DNA of 64,000 nucleotides from Nymphaea colorata (GCF_008831285.2 NC_045146.1:5094972-5158971); one strand, 5' to 3'. Shown: positions 15,101-27,450, counted from the stretch's first letter. The notes: generated by a model not told the origin, from the letters alone. Made by a program: numbers and translations.

Positions 15101-16975
15101 CCATTAAGGGTTGGTTATTCCAGATATGCTGCTTAATTATACATCATACAAGCACCTAGAAAATTGTTGGACTTTATTAGTTGGGATGAGAATTTAGGAC
15201 TGGTAATGACAACCGTAGTTGGAAATATTAGCACAATAAAACAGATGAACTTGAATAATCACAAATGCCATGTTCGGGAATTTCTCCACAAGGTTTTTGT
15301 AGGTAATTTTCTGAATTTTGTTTTTCCCAGTAAACCTTGGAAATTCAAAAAATTGAAAAGTATACAAACAATAAAAAAAAAATTACAAAAATTACGGGCC
15401 TTCAACTAATTGTCTTACAAAAAATAGTGACAATGATTTCAATGGGTTTTAAATTTAAAAAAAAAAATAGAAATATCACTTACAGTACATAACTACATAT
15501 AAAAATGATTAAAGAGGGAGAAAACATCATGACATTTATTTTTTGGCGATGTTTTGAAAATGTCAGAATATTTTCCTCGGAAAAAAAAAATCTTTTTTTT
15601 TGGCAATAATATTGATGTATATCTCAAACTATCACTGATATTTGTTACTATGATCTGGACATAATTTTCATGAAGAACTTGCCAATCACTCTTTTAGGTG
15701 ATATAGAAACTCACTGTAGAAGAGCTGATTTCTGGTTCCTCAAATAAGTGTCCTTTAAATATTATTGTCTTCCGCGCCGAGCTAACCGACTCATGTTCGT
15801 CCTTCTGTAATAAAATTGCCAAAAAAATGGGAAAAAAAATCAAACAAATAATAGCCTTCTGGAATGTCCATCTTCCACTGTAACAGTTGAATTTCCATTC
15901 CTACATATTCAACCTCATTTGCTTCATATTTTCCATCCTGCTGTTGCTCATTGAAGTTGTTGGTCTCACTCTGACAAAAGCAACGATAATTGTAATGATA
16001 AAATAAGTGGAAAATAGAATAAAATTATAACAAGACAAAAATAAGCAATTAAGTAGCAGAAAGTTTTACCGGACGATTTTCAATTTCCAGCATTAAGGAA
16101 CTTGTCTTCACATATTTGCGGTCCTTTGCAATATATGTGAACTTTTCGCCCCTCAGAAAGGAGAAGGATGACTATTGCAGGACGAAAATTTGAAACACGA
16201 GCACTAGCTCAAGCATAAGATGGATAGAAATGTGGAATTGTTTTCAGTTTTTTTTTTATTATTAAAAAAAAAAAAAAAGAGAGAGAAGAAGAAGAGTCGT
16301 GGCCACCGATTTATCGATCAGAAAAATTTATCCTCTCCAACCCTTTTCGTTTTTACTATGATGAAAACGAGACATCGGTAAGAGGGAATTGAATCACCGT
16401 AAACTACTACAAGAATTCGTAAAATGATAAATGAACAAGAAGAGACGGTTTTAGCTCAACTCTTCCAAGTTGATTTTTCGTTGCATTTTTATTCTCCGAT
16501 GTTAAACATGAACGTGCTCCCCTTGGGATAGACATTAACAAAAGTTAGCATTTTAACAAAACTAAGAGAATGCACAAAAATCGTAATATTATCGAGTTTC
16601 TTAGAGTTTTGTATGAATTTCCTCGTAAGTAACTTTACTTGCAATGCAAGTATCATTCTTCTTATAATTGACATTCCTATTGCAAATAGACAGGATAAGA
16701 ACCTGGTCTGACTGAAACTCTCCGGCTCCTAACTGATCGTCATATAATCTGGGAACGGCAGCAGAGACGAAACAGGATAGCGCGTTCTCGAAGCAGAGGG
16801 GGTCTAGGTCTGACGGAACTGTGAGAACGAGGTCCGCATAACAAACTTCTCCTTCAGGAAGCTGATCGGAAGTGCATGGCTCTGGAATCGATAGTGCGAG
16901 GAAGTCGAGGTCATCGATGCCTACATCCCTCGGCGGATGGCAGAAGTAGTCGACGTTAAGGAAGCGCGATCGCAT
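6622..16975 (-). CDS. SHOC1: SHOC1 (ZIP2-like), XPF-family meiotic crossover protein
   Basis: Minus-strand exons: 16703-16975, 16070-16123, 15905-15970, 15715-15804, 11489-13368, 10378-10585, 9638-10150, 6788-8183, and a terminal exon from 6728. Phases close through these joins and give about 1,500 residues, close to Arabidopsis SHOC1. The start MRSRFLNVDYF and the C-terminal PPWTGEFL and KRKSPSIL motifs are family hallmarks. An XPF/ERCC4-like central region spans the end of the 11489-13368 exon to the start of 6788-8183 (VLEYGG, AMEKDGIQVVERE, FEGEAGFLSAVM). It is followed by a helix-hairpin-helix-like LAESFLASFPSINPL. In the family this is a catalytically dead nuclease fold that binds branched recombination intermediates with its PTD/SPO16 partner in the ZMM class I crossover pathway, in meiotic nuclei. 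The C terminus is uncertain: the 6788-8183 frame runs open to 6741, but a GTAAGG donor at 6787 and a downstream PSWT motif suggest a last exon ending near 6622, perhaps frameshifted. Exons 3-4 have an alternative (see findings). Confidence 0.92.
9044..9121. repeat. (TA)n microsatellite in SHOC1 intron
   Basis: About 39 uninterrupted TA dinucleotides lie in the intron between the exons at 8183 and 9638. A shorter interrupted TA run follows at about 9153-9190. The poly-Tyr/Ile frames that cross it are artefacts of the repeat. Confidence 0.97.
13582..15714 (-). other. large SHOC1 intron
   Basis: This 2.1-kb AT-rich stretch lies inside SHOC1 and has no coding signal I trust. Just below it is one exon-like segment at 13535-13581, flanked by good splice sites (acceptor ctttttgcag, donor gtgcaa). 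It fits the reading phase only in an alternative exon path. Confidence 0.6.
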
Positions 16976-17980
16976 GCTACCTCTCTCTCTTTCTCCCTCT
17001 CACTCTTGTGCAGGGAAGCACGATCTAATACAGCCTAAAAATTTCTTACAACTTCAAGCGGTGGGTCGGATTATGTATTCCCGCCCCTCCCTGTGTTTAG
17101 CGCCAGAGTTTGGTTGGTGCCTGAAATGACCAAAACACCCATAGAAAAATGAGAAATCCTCAACCCTTGTGGTGTGTAAGGTACGACGACATAGGTACCT
17201 AGGTATCACAATATTTTAAAACTTAAAAATATATATTTTTAAATTTAACTTGTGCTTTGATTTTGATTTTGATTTTTTTTTTATTTCACTTCCACCTATT
17301 TTTTTCTTATTTTAAAATTTTGAGAATTTTTTATGGATTATTATCTATAATGCATATATTTACATGTACATTATGTCATATCTTATACTAGCTTCTTTTT
17401 AAAATTGTCTTGTGCCCATATGACTTAGCTTGTTAGGGGTCCAATGATATCACTCTTGTCTAACTCTGCAAAGTTGTTGAAAGACGTAAATGCCCACATC
17501 AATAAAGTTGAACAGCTTCCTTCAAAGTTGAAACTCGTAGGAGTGTTTGGTAATAATAACAATTTGTTACTGTTGCACAAATTTATTTCAATGAAACCCT
17601 CTGATCTTGAGGCAAATCTATGAAACACAGTATTTTAATATTTTATAAATTTTTTCCAATGATACATGAAATGACAACAAATTGTTCTCGTTACAAAATA
17701 ATCACTTATGAGGTGTTTTGCAACCAAAAAAATACTACCTTGAACACTAACCTAACACATGTTGTTGCCAAATGGCAGTATAACATAGAGGCTTCGTGTT
17801 CCTTTTAAGTTGTTAAAGCCAGTAAAGTCCTCTATCTGACAATTGTTGGGAATTCAAAAAGACTACTGTGGGCATCTATAGCCTTGAATGAAGTTGGTGT
17901 CAATATTGAGTTATTTTTAAATATTTTTTGTTTTAACCACCTTTTAGAAAATAATCAAACTTGTCTTAAATAAATTTCTT
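16976..17980. other. SHOC1 5' flank and intergenic sequence
   Basis: The first 100 bp upstream of the SHOC1 start hold a CT-rich tract (+ strand) suited to a 5' UTR. Beyond it I see AT-rich sequence with no coding signal, only short chance frames around 17425-17808. Confidence 0.5.
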
Positions 17981-17985
17981 AGATA

Positions 17986-18147
17986 GTGTTTGGGTGACAC
18001 ACTCAAAAGTAATTTAAAATTTTGATTTTTTTAATTAGTTCTAATAAATTGGTTTTTTATGTTATTCAAACGTGCCTGAAATGGCATTGGAATGAAAACC
18101 ATTTTATACATACAAAAATTGTTTGTTTTAGTGTGCCATCCAAATGC
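17986..18147. mobile_element. MITE candidate with imperfect terminal inverted repeats
   Basis: The left arm gtgtttgggtgacacac (17986-18002) pairs imperfectly with the right arm gtgtgccatccaaatgc (18131-18147) over 17 bp, enclosing about 128 bp of AT-rich DNA. Size and the gtgtttgg ends resemble small non-autonomous DNA transposons. I could not define a clean target-site duplication. Confidence 0.45.
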
Positions 18148-18289
18148 CCTCACCTCTTAAAATTGCACTTTAAGACGATAACTATACCTTTCAGAGGGAC
18201 GTTTCATGGTGTTTTCTAAGCAATACTCCCTTTCATTGAGCTATAAGCATTTTTACATCCATCTCATTTTCTTAAGAAGTTTTTTAGAT

Positions 18290-18620
18290 AAGGTTGGGCA
18301 TCGGACTGGGCCAACTTCAAGGCTTGACAAAGCCGGGCTTGGGCTAGCCTAAAGCTTTCGCTGGCAGCTCAAGCCTGACCCAGGGCAGGGCCCAAACTGT
18401 CAACTTCAAAAACTTTCGTGGCACCCGATTCCATATCTACCCTTATTTGAAACCATTAACATTTATTTTTAATATCTTAGAAACACTCGGCAATATACTA
18501 AAAGTATTTAACGTTTATTTTTAATATCTTAGAAACACTCGGCAATATACTAAAAGTATTTAGGAGAGTCATTAGCGACACATGAGGGAGCCATCAGCGA
18601 CACATCAAAAGTTTGTATGC
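18290..18620. mobile_element. dispersed repeat, 'gggcatcgg' family
   Basis: The copy begins with a ttgggcatcggactgggcc-like end and runs into ttttaatatcttagaaacac and a gtcattagcgacacatga-like segment. The same ordered motifs recur, diverged, at 53236-53440. It contains an internal 52-bp tandem duplication. The transposon class is not determined. Confidence 0.45.
18459..18562. repeat. 52-bp tandem duplication
   Basis: Units 18459-18510 and 18511-18562 are identical except for one base (acattt versus acgttt). The near-identity implies a recent local duplication inside the older dispersed repeat. Confidence 0.93.
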
Positions 18621-18631
18621 CAGCATCATGT

Positions 18632-18633
<2 letters not shown>

Positions 18634-18719
<86 letters not shown>
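18634..18719. repeat. composite microsatellite (TA)n(GA)n
   Basis: About 27 TA units pass directly into about 16 GA units. The arrangement is the reverse complement of the (CT)n(AT)n array at 19402-19522. Confidence 0.97.
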
Positions 18720-18722
<3 letters not shown>

Positions 18723-19399
18723 AGGCCCTGGACTCTCGGGCCAACTCAGCCCTAAGAAGATTTTTTTTGTTTTGAATCCTCGATATGGATTGAATGTCAA
18801 ATAGTCAGCTCAAGCAGGGCCATCACCAGCGGGTACCCACCTCATTGTCTACCCTTGTTTCTAGGTGGTGGACTGCTCTCCTTTTTTTTACGTTGCTCGG
18901 CAAATTGCCAGTTAAGGTACAAATCTTCCAGGTGTATATTAGTTTAGCTGGAGTTCCTTGCAGTTGCAGGTTTGATGTCTTTCATTTTCAATGTGATTTT
19001 TGCTAGTTTAGGGTGTGTATTTTTAGGTTCCAGTCATTGTTTTAAAGTCTATCAAAGATTAGACTTTAATTATCACAGTTTTTAGTGATTTATTTTAGTT
19101 TTTTGAGTATGTGGGGGCTGACATCTCCCTCACAGGGGACAGCAGCCATTTGCTAGTAAATTGGGGTATGTTTGGCTCAAGTCTACTAAACAAAGGATAC
19201 ACCTAACCTCACTTTGCGAATATAAATGTAAAACACGTGAAACAACCAAACACTTCAACTAAAACCAGTACTACGCCCTTTGTGCCTAACGAAGCAAAGA
19301 CACTTTATGTGGCAAGTCTTCTTGCTTGATCAAGCCTCTTAACTATCTCGGAAACACATTAAATTCTGTGGCTATCTTGGGTTCGTTCAATCATGTGTT

Positions 19400-19524
<125 letters not shown>

Positions 19525-20047
19525 AACATTCTAATAATAATAAAAAGAAGAAGAAAAAAAAAAGATCTACACCTGCCATTCTATAACTGGACCATCGAGT
19601 AGCCAACTTCTCCTGGGACCGAAATGTACGCACCTCTGCTTCTATGAGTTCTATCGCTATCGGTCTGACATGGAAGAAGGTTGGGTAAGGAAGAAACGGG
19701 AGGGAAGGTTTCGTCATTTGTGATAAAGACTTGGAGATTTTAGCGAAAGAACGGGAAGATTTTTGTGCGAAGCGCTCAATCCCGCGTTTTCATCTTTATC
19801 GCTTCACCAGAAAGGCGGATAGACGTCACAAGCGAAGCGGCTTCCATATTCTGCGTTTCCCATTCTAACCCTTACCGCCTTCACCATCCGCTCCACCACT
19901 CCCTCCCACAGGCACGCGCGCGCTCACAAGAGGGGGAGTTGCAGTGAGTCGTTAGAAACTGTGATTTCTCTTCGCAGAGTATTGCATCAGAAACCCCAGC
20001 CACAGAGAGAGAGAAAGAGAGAGAGAGAGAGAGTGTGTGTGTTTCTG

Positions 20048-20056
20048 AAACCCTAG
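20048..20056 (+). promoter_or_regulatory. telo-box (AAACCCTAG) in leader of the 20193 gene
   Basis: The telo-box aaaccctag sits 137 bp before the start codon, in a leader that also carries GA tracts. Telo-boxes are common near the transcription start of plant housekeeping genes. A functional role here is inferred. Confidence 0.5.
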
Positions 20057-20157
20057 TTTTGTGCTAAAAAACTCTGCTACTATACGGGGATGGGGATACC
20101 TTCAGAGTCCTAGTTCCTTTTTTTTTTTTTTTCCTTTTGTGTGTGTGAGAGAGAGGG

Positions 20158-20160
<3 letters not shown>

Positions 20161-20192
<32 letters not shown>
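20161..20192 (+). repeat. (GA)n tract abutting a start codon
   Basis: Sixteen GA repeats run directly into the ATG at 20193, with further GA tracts at 20009-20033 and 20146-20154. An upstream in-frame ATG at 20061 would add 44 residues, mostly poly-Phe and Arg-Glu repeats decoded from these tracts, so I prefer 20193 as the start. Confidence 0.9.
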
Positions 20193-20197
<5 letters not shown>

Positions 20198-23100
20198 GGT
20201 GTCGATGGAGAGGTCCCTGGAAGCATGGGAGGAGGTGCAGAGGCAGGGGCAGGACATAGCGGACAGATTCAACTCCATGGCGCAGGGTTTCACCTGCCTC
20301 CTCAACTCGCACATCAAGCCCACCGCTTTTCCTTGGCCTCCCATGCCCCAGACGGAGGCTCCCAACCTGGGGTTTCCAAAGGGTTACTCCGGCGGCGACG
20401 GGGTTTCGGCGATCTTCGACATCGGCAACAGGTTGGGGCGCGCCGGAGCGGAGTTCGGCGCCTACGTGGGCGGCATGGTCGAGCACTTCTTCCACCAGCT
20501 GCCGCCCCTGCCGCAGCTCCGGCCAGAGGAGAAGGTCGAGATCCTGGGGATGAGGCCGGAGCAGGGCGGTGGTAGTCCCATCAGCGGATTACTTGAATTC
20601 GAGAGGGAGGAAGAGGGGAAAGACCACGGCGGATGGAGAGAATTCGGCCGAAGTGACTCATCGTTTTCCGGTATGGAGATGGGAAATCTGTCGATTCCGG
20701 AAGCGGAGGAGTCGGTAGAGGAAGAAGTTTTTGGCCTCAGCGTGAGGTCTTCTTCTACAGGGCGCTTTGCCAGATCTCAGGTCTGCTTCTTATTAATCTG
20801 TATTGCTATTGGGGCTAAGCAGTACGCACATGCATATTCTGCTCAGAATTGTTACTTCCATATCTTTTGGCATTATACTGAACTGGAGTGTTTTTTTTTT
20901 TTGGTTTATGGTTGATAACAACCCGATAAATCAGTTTGACTGTCCTTTTTCTTCCTTTTTCTGTATGTTCTTGTGATTGGTGTATAGATATGTAACACGT
21001 CGATTCTTATTCAAGTGCATAATTTTTTGATTTCGTTATGCTATCATGTTTTCTGGAACTAGAGAAGCTAAGTTAATGATTTACAAGTGTTTGCTAATTC
21101 AATTCAATTGCGATCCAGAAGTCAGTATCAGTGCATAATTTATTGACTTTGTTATGCCTTCACGTCAGCTGGAATTACAGAAGCTAGATTGATGGTTATG
21201 AATCTTGCCAAATTTAATTCAATCACAAATTTGGCCTTTCCTTTTCTTCTTTGGATTTTATTGCTACTCATAAAGATGCATACTAGATGTTTTTAGAATG
21301 CTATTTTATGACGTTTTGGTTACTAGTTGTGCTTTTGTAGGTATCACCATGTAAGTTCTAAATCTGCAAGAGAAGATAGATAAATAGGGGAAGGTCACGG
21401 GCCATAGGATTGTCTCTTGGTACCAACAAGAGGTCAAGGGCAACATTACTTAATTAGCTTCAACAAATCAGATATGTTTCTCAAGGAAAATAGAAGAAAA
21501 ACAATATTGGATGGGCTGGTAAGAAATGGTAGGAACAAGCCATGACTTGTCCACGCTAAATTCATGCAGATCCTAATCAGGTTTGTGCAAAGCAGCAAGC
21601 TGGAACTTCTTGCATCCTGAACATTAGGGTGCATACTGCGTGGGGAGGACAGAACTGATCTGAACTTCCATCATACTGTCCATTAAGTGGACCTACCCAG
21701 CAGCTCTACGTGTATATATTATATCATTAACAATTCTTCAGTTTTGCATGTAACTGCTATGTTTATAGGATATAAATGCAGATTGATATTTCATCTGGCA
21801 CATCTGTTTACGTAAGCTTCTCCTGAACATAGGATGGTTTTAATTGATGGGATCTGATAAACAAAAATATTGGACAATGTTGTGAAAATTGGTGAGACCC
21901 ATATTGATCTGTCAGCCTTCGTGCAATGTCTGGAACCATGTCAATTTGTTTAGTGAACGTCCAGCACAAAACTGAAGGTAACCATATAAGATTGAGGAAA
22001 GGCCAAATATGAGACATGTTCTGGTAAGATTACAAATTTACATGAGTAGGTTCCCTTCAGGTTGCCTTTCTGATACTCTTCATATTTTTTTTTTGTCTTT
22101 AGTTTTTGTTTTTTGTCTGTGGTTTCTTGATGTTTCAAATATTATATTTTGTTTTGCTATGTTTTTCATTATTATATGAAAAGATATTCACTAGCCCTAT
22201 GGCTTGTTCTGGAACCAGGGAAGTGTAAATATTACATCCACGTATGATAGTAGGACCAATGGTATTGAAAGTTCTGTCATTGCAAGGGGTGACTTGTGGA
22301 GGGTGGAGGCATCTCATGGGAGTTCCACATCTGGACATGATAGTTCCCCTCTCTTTCTTGTTCAACTTGGACCTGTTCTTTTTGTTCGTGATACAACATT
22401 GCTCCTGCCAGTTCATTTGTCAAAGCAACACTTGCTTTGGTATGGTTTTGACAGGAAGGTATGGTTAGATCTGTACAGTGTGCAAAGTATCTTTAAATAG
22501 TTTTCCTCAAAGAAAAAATGAACCTGTTGAGCTTTTTGTTGTACTTTTGTGATTGAACTGCTGGTGAGTGTTGGACTTGTCACTCTGATTCCAAAAATTT
22601 CTCAAAAATAGAAATATTATTGGAAAACTGTTAACCACATATGTTTGATATTGACAAAATCCTTTCCTCGTTAGCGGCAAATATATATCACCATATCATT
22701 CTTACTAAACAGCGAGAATGCTATGCAAATTCCCTAGCAATTTTTTTTTGTTTGCATAATATCCATATGTAAGTGTAATCTAAGAGAGATAGCTGTGCAT
22801 TCTGGTGCTATATGTAGATGTTCAAGGTTTGAAAATAGTCCATTTGACAAATACTTGAAAGTTTTTTTTTCCATTATAGAGTCATAGACTGATTTTTTTT
22901 TTCAGTTTTGCAGCTCTATGAGAAAAGAAATAGTCCATTGTTACCACTATGAAATTCTTTGTGTCTATTGTCTAACATCTTATTTTCAAATTTTAGGCTT
23001 AGCTATTAATCCTTTCATTGAAGTTTACTTCCTTTAGATACTGTGGACATATTTTTAGTCAAATATGACATCCAGAGTAGCCATTTCTTTGCTTGACAGA

Positions 23101-26100
23101 AATTTGTAATGCTCTCTTAGTCTACTCATAGCTTGTTAATGATCTCTTGCTCAAAACAGTTGGTGATGCCGCTTGTTGACCTTAGTGAGTCTGTGACATT
23201 GGTATACTTTGTCCTTCGTACCATACCATGATTTGTACAGAGTTTTGAAGTATAAAATCATATCATGAAGATAATGATGTAACCAAACCATTTTGTGTTT
23301 GATAATTTGTACAAAAGTATATGATTCTAAAACTAAATCGTCATTATATTTGTGGAGTTACGGCAGATAGTATGCTGCAATCAAGCAACTAGTAGGGAGA
23401 CCCTATTTCTTGAACTTTGCTGAACACAACTATTCCACAATATCGTTCTCTGTCTTTAGCCCTCCTGGTAGAATATGTGTTTTGTAACTTGTTACATCAA
23501 TTCTTTTATAATTTGGAGGAGGAAATTGTTTGTAAATGGTTTCATCATATTTTGGTTGAACTGGCATAAATATTATTTTCCTTTCTCTTTCCCTTTCTTG
23601 CCATAACTTCCACCTATTCTGATAACCGTGTGCTTACAGAATGGTGTGCACTCAATCTGCCCAGCCTTATGGTCAAAGCAGAGAAGATGGCTGTTGATGT
23701 CAATGATTTGTCTCAACCCCTTGGCTTGTGTAAGTGTGAAATGAAATATGGCATCATTACATTATTCTGAAGGAGATTATGAAGCCTTTTCTGTGGCTTA
23801 AGCTTTTCGCATTTCTTAGTGATTTATGTTTGATCTTGCCCAACAGTAACAAGATTTTTCACTATTCCAATTGTTGCTTTCTTTTGATGGTTGTTGCTTG
23901 AAATTTATGCTTTAATAACATAACTGCTGCAGTTACTTGTTGTATATGTATGTGTTAGTTGTTTTTAGCAAATCCACTAATGAAGATGAAATTGGCATTC
24001 TTGATATTATGATTTGTATGACAAATATAAACTCAACAGCATACTCTGTGTATTTCACTGTGTCTTTTATGATCCATTTGCATGGCACTAAAAACACGTC
24101 AACCAACTTGATTTAGCTTAAAAGAAAGGTATTTGAAACTAGTTTTTATGCTAAACTTAGGTCTCTAACATGGGTTTTAGCTACCTTTTTTTTTTGCGTG
24201 AGCACTTTTCATGTTTGTGCTGCCTTGTTGAATGCAATATTGTGCATATAAGTTAGAGGGCCTCAACTACCTAGTTTCCTGTTTCTAACGAGGGTTCAGA
24301 AGAATGCTGTGGTTTCCTGTTCCTAATGAGGACTCACAAGAACTCTGTGAAGTTTTGAGAATAACAAGGCAAATAACTTATGCCCTGTTAAAATATTGAA
24401 GAAATAGACGATGATGATGAAAAAGTAGAAAAGGAGGTCCTAAGAAATGGAAGCAGCCAGCTTCTTTTTCTTCCCTCCTCTTTCTCTCTTGGTAAGGAGT
24501 CCACTGTTTGGGTTGATAGTCATGATTCCCCTTTTGCAACTTTGAAAACTATGTTTTGAGAGTTAGTGATCAGACACATGATAGAAGTATATGTTTATGG
24601 ACTAACCTGCTATACTTCACTGAAAATTGCATTTTATCACTGAACATGTAATGCCCAAGGGAGAGAATCTGTTAGTGTATGTTAATCCATCAGTTTCTGG
24701 ACTCTATACTGTTCAAGCCGGATCTGCAAGATATGGAAAATTTCCTTTTCAGGCCTACTAATTAACTTTTAAAAACAGGTAGACCTTCTTTTTCCAGAGG
24801 GCTGCACATTTTCCGCAGCTACTATTAGTATGGGAAGAGGAAAATGCCCTCGTAACTTTCATAGTGAATAACGTACCCACGTGAATAAATTATAACGTAA
24901 TGTTACCTATCAACTCCTTCAGATTTTTTCTTTTTTTCTAGATTTCTGTTGTTTCTTGACTCTTCTCTGTGGTGTTGTGCTAGACTTCATTGTAGCTATT
25001 GGTCTTTGACATATTGCTTCCCAAGTTTCTTGCCAGAGCTTGTTGCGTTGATTGAGTGAATGTTGTTAAATGAATTTGTTGGATGACTATTATTTGTTGA
25101 ATGACTTATGCATAGCATTTCCTGCTGCTGCAACTTGTTTGTTTAGGTGTAAGCATGAACCAATTTGAGTGTTGATCTGACATGGATTTCTTTCTCCAGT
25201 CATTTATGGATTTGCAGTTCCCTAACGGACAGCTTACTTATGTTGCTGGTGAGGGATTGACTGCCAGTGCTTTCTTACCCATCTTTGGTGGTCTGCTACA
25301 AGCACAAGGTCGCCTTCCAGGGGAAACAAGGGTTAGCTTCTCTTGCAAGGTTAGAGATTCATGGCACATTCTAAATCTTGTAGTTTCTGTTCATGGGCAA
25401 GGCATTTTTCAGGCTTAAGCATTTCATTTTTCTCTCACCCTGATGAACTCCTCAGGCAGAAGTACCAATGGCTGTCAGGCCTAACTTATATCTTTTAACC
25501 TCATGCTGTTTGACATCCAATGATTGATTTGGGATTTGCCTTTCCCTTTTCATTCAATTTAAGTCTACGATGTTTTCATTTTGTATTTGGGCTTCCAGAA
25601 CAAGCGAGGCACACGCTTTACATCTACCGTTCAATGGCCAGATAAGTCTCTATCTCTTGGAGTAATGCAAGCATTGGCATGGCAAAGGTCAGGTCTCATG
25701 GTTAGGCCTACTGTCCAGTTCAGGTATCTTACTTGTGCCATTAAACTGAATAGACAAGCAACAAGTGAGAGAACTTTGTCTTGATGAATGCTTGTGTAAC
25801 TGCATTTTTTTTTCAATGTTTGTTATGTCCTCAAACTAACTTCCTGACTAATAGTAGAGAATATGGTGAAGAGTTTCTATCATAGTGGTTCTTGTGTCAC
25901 ATATACAAAAGTTTCTAAACTTGAAAATCTCTTGGCTGAAACTCTTTTAGTTCCAAGAATTATACTCTTAAAAAAATGATTTACTGGTTCTTGTGTCACA
26001 TATACAAAAGTTTCTAAACTTGAACATCTCATGGCTGAAACTCTTTTAGTTCCAAGAATTATACTCTGAAAAAAATGATTTCCCCAGTAAACAAGACAAT

Positions 26101-27123
26101 ATATATAAAAAAAGTGAAGAATACAAGGAGACTAGATCTTGCTATGGAATTTTAGAAGGCAACTTTGCAAAGCACTGCCGACTAAAGCACAAAAGAATTT
26201 AAAATGAACTAGCTTTTCTTCCCAAGCTGATCCTCACTTCTATGAAGATTGTTGACCCTGCATATGCCTTTACCTTTTAATGGCTAAGAGACATGCACCT
26301 GCTGCAGTTTTTGCAAGTAACTTGGTTCAGCAAATTGTCCTGTTCTTTTCTCCATAAAAGACGTTTTTTGTTTCATGAAAATTGAGGGTGTCGGTTTCCT
26401 TTGGAACCGTTTTTGTGACTTGGTGGGTCTTCCACGAAAACGCTTTTTGTCATGCAAGTTGGGAGGCCTTTGTCTTCCATATGAGTAAAATGAACAATTC
26501 CTCATGATTTGAGCTGGTGGTCAGTGTGTGCACTTGTTCGTGTGTATTTAACCACCTTGTATTGCCCAAGGAAAACCTTCAAAAGCTATTTAATTGAAGC
26601 TTGATTTGTCTTTATCGTATAAATTATGCATCAGAAATTGGAATGTAAAGACTGAAGTTTGACACTAGTTCACTTGCTTGTGCAGTGTCTCGCCTACTTT
26701 TGGAGGAAGTAATCCTGGACTAAGGGCTGAACTTATACATTCTGTGAGGGAGAAATTAAACCTGATATGTGGCTATGCTTGCACAACGCAGCCTTCCGCA
26801 TTTGCATCAATAGCAGTAAGTCTGCACAGCATGGACACCTAGGGCTATTAATTAAGTAGAATCAAACATTTCTTTAGGTTTGACCATTTTGCCAAAAGTG
26901 GAAACGTGACATTGTTTTGTTCCTTTATTCCTTTTGGTGATCTCTTGGCATATTGCTCATTTCATCGTGGCTCCATGTGTCTGCTTGCTTTGTGAAGCTT
27001 GGCAGATCAAAATGGAATGGACATGCAGGAAATGCTGGAGTAGTGTTGAGTATGGAAGTTCCTACTACGAATCATGGAAGAGCTGCTTTCTCTATCCAGT
27101 TGAATTCTGGTCTGGAGTTCTGA
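20193..27123 (+). CDS. plant-conserved protein of unknown function (482 aa)
   Basis: Seven exons close in phase: 20193-20780, 22219-22458, 23640-23729, 25200-25349, 25599-25723, 26686-26815 and 26998-27123 (stop TGA). The protein starts MAVSMERSLEAWEEVQRQGQ. An acidic, Gly/Pro-rich N-terminal half holds GVSAIFDIGNRLGRAGAEFG. The C-terminal half (from about residue 197) is rich in alternating polar and hydrophobic strands: LFLVQLGPVLFVRDTTLLLP, HLLWYGFDRK, FPNGQLTYVAGEGLTASAFL, TVQWPDKSLSLG, SVSPTFGGSNPGLRAE, ending FSIQLNSGLEF. I recognise this as a conserved plant protein type but cannot attach a function. The beta-rich, Gly-punctuated C-terminal half would suit a beta-barrel or lipid-facing sheet such as an organelle envelope protein; that is speculation. 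There is no obvious signal peptide. Long introns carry several local duplications. Confidence 0.88.
25886..26083. repeat. 99-bp tandem duplication in intron
   Basis: Units 25886-25984 and 25985-about 26083 both begin tggttcttgtgtcacatata and differ at only a few positions. They lie in the intron between exons ending 25723 and starting 26686 and do not touch splice sites. Confidence 0.9.
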
Positions 27124-27450
27124 TGAGTTCCACTCTCGTTTTTGTACAGCAACCTTATAACAAGTGTATATATGCCCATCAAATAGTTTATCAATCAGAG
27201 ATGCATACCAACGTTATGGAATAGAGCGTTTTGATATTTCATTCTAATGTATTGTATGTATTGTGAAGGAAAGCTTTACAAACAATGCGGTATCACGTGT
27301 TTGTAATAGCAAAGTTATGATTCTTTTTCTCTTGTTTCATGTTTTACACCTGTGTTGAACTTTCCATATTCTCTTCTTTGCCTACGAAAGATATCTTTCT
27401 TATAGGTATAGCTTAAAGCCTGCACTCTGAGTTTTGAACTCTACACAGTG
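27124..27450 (+). other. 3' UTR / downstream flank
   Basis: AT-rich sequence follows the stop at 27123 and is consistent with a 3' untranslated region. I see no separate gene in it. Confidence 0.5.

Noticed and set aside
20064-20575. Frames in other registers over the first exon of the 20193 gene
   Set aside because: The register starting MAVSMERS splices in phase to six further exons; the others do not.
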